Positions 10,566 to 19,900 of a DNA stretch of 37,500 nucleotides are shown here, one piece after another. Made by a program: the position numbers and the translations under genes. Source of the stretch: Priapulus caudatus. Its lineage: Eukaryota > Priapulida > Priapulimorpha > Priapulimorphida > Priapulidae. The stretch is taken from the NCBI RefSeq assembly GCF_000485595.1, contig NW_014577359.1, forward strand, positions 254,381-291,880, written 5' to 3'. The first letter of the stretch is position 1; every line of letters begins with the position of its first letter. The notes under the pieces were generated by a model. It was not told the origin of the DNA, did not search any database, and worked only from the letters and a program-made list of their open reading frames with translations.

Positions 10566-10751
10566 GAGAAAGAAAGGAAAGAAATAGAGAGAAAGCGCCA
10601 CGCGCGAGTGAGTGAGTGTGAGTGTGGAGTGTGTGTGTGAGTAGGAAGAGAGACACACAGAAGAGAGAGAGACAGAGAGAGAAGAGAGAGAGAGAGAGAA
10701 GAGAGAGAGAGGGGGAGAGAGAGAGAGAGAGAGGAGAGAGAGAGGAGAGAG

Positions 10752-10796
<45 letters not shown>
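10566..10796. repeat. (GA)n polypurine tract
   Basis: About 230 bases nearly all purine on the plus strand, from mixed GAAA/GTGA sequence into long (GA)n with GGA interruptions. Such mirror-type tracts can form triplex (H-DNA). The Arg/Glu and Ser/Leu open frames across it are composition artefacts. Confidence 0.95.
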
Positions 10797-10797
<1 letters not shown>

Positions 10798-12199
10798 CAA
10801 GCATAGTGTCGCCACGAGACATACCAACCGCTGTCAGGTTAAAAAGAAGTATTGCGATGTGGTTCAGTTGATCTGAAATAGGATGCGATAGATGCCGCTA
10901 TTGAAGTCTGGAGTCTAGCGAACAAAGCATTGCACTACTCTGAAATAACGCGTGCGCCCATAGCCGTTTACATGGCTATAGGAGTCAAGTCATTCGGCCT
11001 AAGTCATTCATAATCACTGTAAATATTTAACAGTCTCAGCCACACTGAGGTGGCATTATTGTATCGTTTGCTTAGAATGCGAATTTGTGTTGCACGCGCG
11101 TATTTTACAGATGTGTGCTACTTTTATAAAGAGATTATTTCCATTGTTGCGGCGTTGATCCTTTTTTATGTACTACTGCTTTCATAATGTGCCAATCGTG
11201 CGTGTGAGCGCTAGAAACGGCAAGACGCGTTTTTTATTCATTGTACATACGCCATTAATTCTTGTGCTTGCTTTCATTCGTAAGGGTTGTGTGATTGATA
11301 TAATATGTATTTACACACACGTATGTATAGACACCGCGACTATGTGAATTATCATTCAGTCATTATAATATAGTAGGATGCATTAGTCATATGCTAGTTG
11401 TATTCAGTATTGCTAAACGGTAAGTCAGTTAGAAGTGTGGCCGTGGATTGTTACGAAGGTAGGGGGTGGGTGTCATGCATACCTACCGTGTGCATAATTA
11501 GTAGTATGCGCAGTTTACTTTTATGCTATCATCTGTACAAGACAGAGAAAAGTATAGAAACGCGTGAGTATGGAGTAAGAACAGTTTTTTTTCGAGCGCA
11601 ACTGCTGTTGGACAGAGGGATTTGCACGAATTTTTATGAGCGAAAGGAATTTCAGTAACCGTTGGTGTTATGTGTTATGTTTACCCTTAATTGTGTACTG
11701 AGTAAAGATGTTGCTAGTAAAAAACTATCTGTTGCGGTATGTGTGCTGAGAAGAAGTCGTCCACCCGGGGCGCATTCTCTACTCATGTATCTCTGTGTAA
11801 GTGTGACATTGGGCAATAAAATGTCTCAGCTAAATTACCACATAGCTTATGGTCATCGTAACGCTGTGTTGAACGATGCGATGCAGCCGAATTTTCGTTG
11901 CCAATTTTCTCATAACCAGAATGCAATGAGCTGTGAGGTATACAGTTCTTCGCTGTAATATATATCCCCTCTGTTTTTAGCATTTCCAAGTGGTGAACGT
12001 ATCAGTTTGAAATATTTTCGTTACACCTATGGTTACGGCCGGAGACGGTAATTCTTATGACACTTTGTCAAGATTTTCGGCTATATTATAGTATGAATGC
12101 ATGTGCGTAGCTATTATAAATGCTATGCAATTAATGGGCTTATAAAAGTGTTATATCTCTTCTAATTGTCTGCTATTTTGTTTATTTGTTTATCTGTAA
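10797..12199. other. Intergenic, no gene seen
   Basis: Small open frames (11398-11658, 11662-11958) lack family signal and splice-supported neighbours. AATAAA at 11815-11820 could be a distal poly(A) signal of the ADAM gene. Confidence 0.55.
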
Positions 12200-12530
12200 A
12201 ACCCGTTCCTGTCTCTCTCGAGTCTCCCTACCTTCCTTTGCGCTTATCTTCTTTCCTCCACTCGTCACACTTCTATATCCCCCATATATTGTATCTTTCT
12301 TCTTCTTTTTCTTCTTCTTCTCGTCCCTTTTCTTCGACTTCTTCCTTCCCCCTCTTTGTGCTCTAGCTCTCTCGTTACCTCATGCTCTCCCTATCTTGCT
12401 CTCTTATGCGTGCACGCACGCACGCACGCACGCACGCACACATTTGCTCTCTCCTACTCGATATCTATCACTGTCTCCTCTTCTCCACTATTCTTTCTTT
12501 CCTTCTTGCTCTCCTACACTTATTTAACAT
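12200..12530. repeat. Polypyrimidine region with (ACGC)n
   Basis: CT-rich tract with TTCTTC runs (12297-12345) and an embedded ACGC array at about 12412-12440, the same tetranucleotide as in the ADAM intron at 2887. Confidence 0.85.
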
Positions 12531-13078
12531 TTTGAACTCGTTCACAATCTTTCTTATGTTCTAACTAACATAATTTCGAATTATGTCTCGGTTCACTTCT
12601 GATAATTCATTCAATCACGTAAAAATAAACACATCACAACATATAAGTAAAAATACTTTTCTTGACATAACTTGATCATCGCCGCTAAATAACATTTTTT
12701 TTAAACTGAAAACGCGTATGAACTCGGTTAATTGTGCTGGATGAGTTAAATATTATCTGTAACATACAGTTGTAATAACACGAAGGAACTAGTTTTATTC
12801 GGATCATGATGCGCACTAACAAATATTTACACACTACAATACATGCAATCAGATGCAATGATTAAAACTTGATCATATGATAGAATATAATATGGAATGG
12901 TTCGCATTGCGAATGAATGAGCGCGAAAGAGTTGTAATCGTGGCCCAGCTCTCTGCTTATTTTGGCCTTCATTATAATAATATATTTGGTTGAAATCGGC
13001 TACATCTTCACATGCGTCAGAACTAGCAGTTCGCGTCCGTCACCTTGATTGACATTAGTCTCGTTTACGTATAGATAT
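12531..13078. other. Intergenic, no gene seen
   Basis: AT-rich intergenic sequence between convergent gene ends (ADAM on plus, ZP on minus). Nothing supported beyond scattered AATAAA. Confidence 0.6.
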
Positions 13079-13124
13079 TATCAAGAGCTCATAATAGAGA
13101 GCTCTCTATTATGAGCTCTTGATA
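13079..13124. repeat. Perfect 46-bp palindrome flanked by TATTA
   Basis: Reads TCAAGAGCTCATAATAGAGA and on, mirrored with no spacer about 13101/13102. The 42-bp core 13081-13122 starts TCA and ends TGA and has TATTA on both sides (13076-13080 and 13123-13127), like a 5-bp target-site duplication. Confidence 0.9.
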
Positions 13125-13127
13125 TTA

Positions 13128-13756
13128 CGCATCTCTTGGATACTATGGTAGCAGTGGGCCGATGTTTGCCAGGTTAACGGCTGCAGCAGTCGGTGGGCTT
13201 TTTATTCTACTACCTATTCGGATGGAACACGCTCCGTTAGGTTACGCCAACGCTACCTGGCGAAGCTTACTGTTCACCCTGTCTAACAGTGAAGTTGAGA
13301 TATCCATTCAACCGATATCGATTATATCGATTGTATTATGTGTTATGTTATAGCTGACCGTACTAGTGCGCCTATACAGACTTGTGCCATAAAAACGCGA
13401 CTAGTTTATTTCGAAACTCGTATATGTATATTAGCATATATATTATACATATATTATCGCGGTGCCGCTGTAAAGGAGTTTGTTTAAAGCTGCTGCATAG
13501 CACGTATTTACAATGATATCACAATTCTGAGCTCAACGTGATATCAATTTTTATCTCGAATCCTTTCAATTTCAGTAAATATGAATAACAGTTACGATAA
13601 TTATTCGAGTAGCTTTGTCTAGAAGTTTGCGATTGGCCAGAATCTAACAAAATTCCTCCTAAGCCACGCACGCACCCATTCATTGAATCATTTCGCAATG
13701 CGTTAGTTTAGACCATCGTGTGAGATGAGTAGGTAATCACGGTGATCTATGTACTG
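13128..13756 (-). other. ZP gene 3' UTR / flank
   Basis: Non-coding sequence downstream of the ZP stop (minus strand). Holds a candidate AATAAA at 13405-13410. The 63-codon plus-strand frame at 13162 is unsupported. Confidence 0.5.
13405..13410 (-). terminator. Candidate polyadenylation signal for the ZP gene
   Basis: TTTATT on plus is AATAAA on minus, about 350 bases past the stop, with GT-containing sequence beyond. Another AATAAA lies at 13201-13206. Confidence 0.3.
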
Positions 13757-13944
13757 CTAGTGTCGTCGTACTGACTCAATGCAGATGTGTTCGTTCGAGT
13801 TCTTCTCCGGTCGCACTCGACTCCTGATGAAGAGGAAGGCTGAGACGATTACAGCCATGGTGACCATCGCACCCATGACAGTGATGCCCCAGAGGAAGCC
13901 TGCCTTGCTGATGCACATGTTGCTCTGTTTCTTCATGGTATAGC
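13757..13944 (-). CDS. ZP gene exon 9: transmembrane helix and tail
   Basis: 61 codons plus TAG. Basic KK and a CISKAGFLWG segment lead into a hydrophobic helix (ITVMGAMVTMAVIVSAFLFI), stopped by RSRVRP, then a tail of about 22 residues. The helix confirms that the precursor is membrane anchored. Confidence 0.92.
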
Positions 13945-16900
13945 CTATAAATGAAATTCCATTCGTGAAGAAAGCATTTTTGGTGTAGTTACGTCTAATT
14001 TGATAATAAACGTTTCTAAAATCAACCTGCAGCAGTTTTATATAGCAGATTTCAAGTTTAAACATTGTGTTAAAAAACTACACTCGTAAAGGCGAAATTT
14101 CGGACACAATTGTGCTTGTTTGGATCTTTATCTGCCGATACTTACCTTCACTGTAGTCGGGCTCTCCTGGCAGTTTGATTAATACGCCCCTGTATATGTC
14201 ATTCATACGAATCTTCAAGGTCGGTTTTTTCTCGGGAGCTGATGTATTTGTTTGTGTGGGTACGAAGCTTGTAGAGTTCAAAGGAATTCCCACAAATTCG
14301 TCCGTTTCCAGAATCTCTGTACTATTACTGGGATCGTCGACGGATCGCTTCTTTCTTCCGACAGTGTTGATGTCATACGTGAAACTTCTACCACCAGCTG
14401 GCGGGCCATAGTTGCCTCCGGTTGGACCACCGAACCCAGAGCCTCGTTGGTTGTTAGTGTTGTACGATGGACGTTGAGCGCTGTAGGGTGCTGACTTTTG
14501 TCTTGATAAACAGTATTGCTACACAAACACACAAAGAAGAAAATATTGCATTCAGTCGCATTCAGTTGGTTACATTATGTACGCAGTGTAATCGTACAGA
14601 AATGTTTGAAATCAAGCACTAATTATAATTGCCAGTTATTCTTGAAAATTCGTGCTCATTCGTTTGCCTATCTTTCCAGCTATACTAATACGCTTAATTT
14701 GCTACACGGCTATGTACTCACATCGCCGCATGTTTCTTCGCAGACTTGAATGCTACACTGGAAGTAAACATTCGGCCGGTCGGGGAACTTGAACGCCTTG
14801 AAAGTGCCGTAGACGATCGATGTCGTGCCCTGCGCCTCCTTCTTCAGTATCTGTATGAACTTCGGATCAGCCGGGCAGCTGAAAAAAATTTAATAATCGA
14901 TTAATATTGTCTGATCGCGCCCGCGAGTAAATAAGCGCAGTGAGATTATCAGATTGTCAACGACTAATCGATTATCAACGACTAATCGAAGACGTTATCG
15001 GTCATTCAGGGGAGATCATTATGCTGCAGGCTGCAGCACGTATCCGATCACTCCAGCTACAAATTTGTTTCAGGTACTATCGCGCGCATTAGTCAGTAGT
15101 CGCGTTATATGATTCCCAGCCAAATTTACTTAATTTTAATCACTAATTTTTACTTAATTTTTAATTTCTAAATTATATTAATTACAAGTGTTTTTTTAAT
15201 TTTAATTTCTTAATTTTAATTAATATTTACTAAACGAAGATTGCCAGGATTGATTGTTTACATTGTTACCGATACGCTCTGTTTTTCGTTGTTAGAGAAT
15301 GAAATCGTAGTGATGCCTACCCATATTCGTCCACGAGTTGAATCTTGCTAAGTCCGACCCCGTCATGAGCGTAGCAGTTTGTGATGATCAAGTCCCAGTG
15401 ATCTAAAGGTGAATACGTCAATATACTAAATAATCCTTTGTAGACGCATCGCAATGAAATATGTGCATCGCTTGTAGGTTATAGGCCCATATGAAACTAT
15501 CAATGCATGTGAAATAGCGTAGCATCTTTAATTCTTATAGAAACGTGTAATGAAATATGTTTCTCGCTCAACGGTTATCTGGTAACACATTTGTTAGGTG
15601 ATTATAGATTCCCAAGCCCAGATTTTTAGTACTGAGCACCTGTGCCACACCACACCACACCACATACCACGTACACATACCACAAAACCACCATACCACA
15701 TACCACATACCACCATACCACCATACCACCATACCACATACCACATATCACCATACCACCATACCACATACCACATACCACATATCACCATACCACCATA
15801 CCACATACCACATATCACCATACCACCATACCATCATACCACATACCACTGGCACATACCACCCATATACCACACCATATACTTTGAGCACAGATTTCCA
15901 AGCACACTTACTGTCGACAAGGTGGGAAATGATTAGCGTGGCGTGTTCTCCTACGACTAAGCCGTCAGTGCCTGGAGCCCATGGGTCGTGACCTTTAACC
16001 ACACGCAGGATGGCTTTTGGTACAGGACTTTCCTGGGTTCCGTGGTATTCCGTTGGAATTTCTCTGAAATTACCATGTACGTGTATGAGTAATTCCCTCT
16101 GCAATCCTATTCTTAGCTTGCCGCACTGCTTAACTTTTCCTTTAAACTCATTCAAAGGCATTAAAACGTAAGTCATGATAAAACACCCGTATCACTGTGA
16201 ACGCATGCGTCAGCACATCTACTTGTCTCACTGAAAAAAACCCGTGTCACCTTAGAACTGAAGACGTGAATGCATGCGCTATTGTCAACACCTTTCGCAT
16301 CCTATACACACCTGTTGCAATATGCGATTTGCATCAGCTAATCAAACAGCTCAGTATAACTAGCATTATATGAATCTGTCTGATCTCAACTGATCTGAAC
16401 TGTCAGTTTGAAACTGTCACGATCCGGGGGATTCTTTTCCACGTGATTTGTTTTACTTACGGCACTCGCACGCCATAGTTTAAGGTTGGGTGGTTCTCAT
16501 CGCCCTTAAACTGGCAGCTGATGATGTAGGCTCTGTCCCACTCCTCTATGACGTTGTAGCGGTTTTCCACCATCACTATTATCGTGTTCTGGAACGTATT
16601 CTTGCTGCTTTCCAGATAGTCGCGTCCTCGGTAACCGGTCTGCAGAGCAATTATAACAAAATTAAGCATTAATAATATTAACTTTGCAACGATGTAAGCG
16701 TAAATGGAAACCCCATAGAGCTAACTCTGTATGCACTATAGCAGTATAGCGCAGCATTATGTTGCCGTTACATGTATATGTAGTTCTATACGGGGCCATG
16801 TCCGTATAATGGCTACATTGTTTGCGTTTTTCTCTGCTTGAGGTAGCATGCACACTGCAACTGGAAATGTGAATAGAGCTTACGCATAATCATGTACCCC

Positions 16901-19900
16901 TTTCAGTGTTCCTTGTATGTGGTGGGTACATTTATAATAAATTATTAAATATCAGAGATTTTTCAGATCTAACAGAGCTTGACCCAATGCCCTGGTATAA
17001 TGCCGTAAGCCAGTTTACGTGCCTTACGCGAGCCCATATGATTGTATGAAGGCATTTGATCTGTATAGTAACGAGTCGCGCTATAATCCAGAATAAACGC
17101 AACTCGCGCTTACCTATGATCGTGTTCACAAACATCAGTTAACTATTTAATGAATTGACGAATAATTAATCTACTAATAATTATCTACGCTTTCAGTTTT
17201 CGACATTCGAGTACCTCTGTTATAGGATATTACCAATGCTTGTATGTAATAGCGTTAAAAATAATATTTGCTCAGTTACCATTTACACATGGTGAGTCGC
17301 ATATGCTGCGTAGCATAGGTTTAAAAAAAGATGTAAATAAGACATCATTTAATTACTTATCAGCGGCTGTAATAACGCCGGTTAGACCTCATACCGCAAT
17401 GACATATCTTAGTGGAAGACAAATTAAGAAGAACCCTTAAAAGGCTAATCAAAACGATTTAAGCGCGTTTGCTGTGACGACCTAGATAGCCAATTTCGTA
17501 TGCTCACTGTCATTATTATACGTTTACTACTATATTATCAGGAGTCTATCAATAGTCTATTGATAGACTCCTGATATTATATACTTACACCTATATTATA
17601 CGCTTACTTCTATATTATACGCTTACTCCTATATTATACGCTTACTCCTATATTATACGCTTACTCCTATATTATACGCTTACTCCTATATTATACGCTT
17701 ACTCCTATATTATACGCTAACTCCTATATTATACACTTACGTCGTCTAGTTCGACGGTTCCGCACCCGTCTAGCGGTATGCCGACGTACAGGTTGCTGCT
17801 GCCGGTGCCGTGAGCCACGCACTGTTCAATAGCGTAGTAACCACGCGGGTAAATACGACCCGCAAACTCCTTGTAGAACTCGAACTCGACCTGCATGGTG
17901 TTGCTGACCTTGTCACAGGTGACCTTCAACTCTGTAATGATAGCAGGGATTCATAATGTTGCTGTGATTTTCTTGAGAAAAAAATACTGTTGCGATTAAT
18001 ATGTTGTCTTGATAATTCGGCTGGGCTTACGCTCGTTTGATTTATTATCGAGTAGTCGTCAATTAAAACTGTTATTAACAATTTTTTTAATTAAAATTTT
18101 GTTCAATTAAAAAAAACTTTACCTTTGACCACGCTGCTGCCAGTATTGCTGCTTCCGTACCCAGTAGGCCGAGTGTACGTTCCTCCTATTCCGTTCTGAA
18201 TAGGTCCGCTTCCGGAGCCGTACGCAGTACCCGTGCGGCCATAGCCCTGTCCACGTCCCACCGCTCCTGAGTATCCGGCGCCACCGTAAGTGTTGCCATA
18301 ACCTGCGGCGCCACCAGCGGAGAGGCCAGCTCCTCCTGCACCATATCCTCCTATTTCCTGACTTCCTCCGTACTCCGGTCCTACTCCCACCCCACCTCCG
18401 TAGCCACCCACCGCACCGCCGTATCCACCAGCCGCGCTACCCCCACCATACCCTGCCCCACTGCTACCCCCACCATACCCTGCCCCACTGCTACCCCCAC
18501 CATACCCTGCCTCACTGCCACCATACCCAGCCGCGCTACCCCCGCCATACCCTGATCCACTGCTACCACCACCATAGCTGCCACTTCCCGTTCCTCCGTA
18601 GTTTCCGGCGGAGGACACGCCTGATCCGTGAGCGCTGTTGGTTGCGCTGTGCCCTCCTCCGCTGCCGCCGCCAGAGTAGCCGCCAGCGTCATCGTACCCA
18701 GAGCCGTAGTTGTACTCGTAACCCTTAGAAGCTCCGCCGCCACCGTATCCACTGTTGATCGTTCCGCCGACTCTCCCATGCGCGCCATTCGCAGGGTAGC
18801 CACCTCCGATGCCTCCTCCGTGTCCGCCGGCGCCTGTGCCGCCATACCCTGCTCCTATCCCGGCGCCTGTGCCGCCATACCCTGCTCCTATCCCGGCGCC
18901 TGTGCCGCCATACCCTGCTCCTATCCCGGCGCCACCTCCGTAGTCACCACCAGTGCTTCCATACTCTCCCCCTACGCCGTGACCACTTCCTTCCGTACCA
19001 TAAGAGCCACCTCCCACTCCTCCATATCCTCCTCCTCCTCTTCCTCCTCCATATTCTCCTCCTCCTCCATATCCTCCTCCTCCTCTTCCTCCTCCATATT
19101 CTCCTCCTCCTCCATATCTTCCTCCTCCTCCATATTCTCCTCCTCTACGCCCTCCTGCTTCATACCCTTCTTCTCCGTACCCTTCTTCTACGTATCCTGC
19201 ACCTCCGCTTCCCCCTCCTTCGTATCCGCCTCCTCCGTATCCCCCTCCTTCGCGTCCTCGTCCTCCGTATCCTCCTCTCCCGTATCCCCCTCCTCCTCCT
19301 CCGTGTCCCCCTCCTACTGCTCCTCCTCCTCCTCCGTGTCCCCCTCCTACTGCTCCTCCTCCTCCTCCGTGTCCCCCTCCTACTGCTCCTCCTCCTCCTC
19401 CGTGTCCCCCTCCTCCGTATCCTCCGCCTCCTCCGTGTCCTCCTCCTCCGTATCCTCCGCCTCCTCCTCCTCCGTGTCCCCCTCCTCCGTCTCCTCCGCC
19501 GCCTCCTCCGTGTCCCCCTTCTCCGTATCCTCCTTTTCCGTGCCCACCTCCATATTTCCCATAGGATGGCGTGTGGAAGACGTAATGGTCAGTGTAGGTT
19601 GATTCGTACAGGTCTTCGTAAGGAATGGTGTGTCTCTTGAAGTAGACGTATGGCGAGTGCGTCGTCGTCGTGTGTTTGTGAAGGTAGCCGTAGTAATATG
19701 ACGGCTTATATCCGTAACCGCCATGTCCTCCCTGGCCGCTATTACCTCCACCATGTCCTCCATTTCGTCCGTTGTAATAGTAGCCCTCTGCTGCTATGGC
19801 GGCAACCTATACAAGCACGTGACAACAAAGGTGTTAATATAGCTGTGACTAACGCTGTGACTATATTATAAAGAAAATTTCAAATAAAGGTGTGTTGAAT

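Larger units (their letters stand above)
16640..17740 (-). other. ZP gene intron 3 with palindrome and 19-bp donor-like array
   Basis: 1101-base intron. Its 5' end (gene sense) is a 19-bp tandem array directly abutting the donor, followed by a 41-bp palindrome (both listed). The rest, 16640-17530, is AT-rich with unsupported short frames. Confidence 0.8.

Noticed and set aside
15594..16176. Trp/Tyr/Val- and His/Pro-repeat ORFs, including one overlapping the ZP exon
   Set aside because: Products of the ACCATACC repeat; the overlapping reading is partly the true exon frame running on into the intron.
17581..17740. CRISPR-like array
   Set aside because: Head-to-tail 19-bp repeats without unique spacers, inside a eukaryotic intron.
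18628..19602. 324-codon plus-strand Ser-rich ORF
   Set aside because: Complement of GGA/TAT glycine-tyrosine codons; the minus frame continues the signal peptide and leads in phase into the ZP domain.
18381..19763. Minus-strand Glu/Met- and Ala-rich ORFs over the same exon
   Set aside because: Frame-shifted readings of the glycine repeats without splice or domain support.
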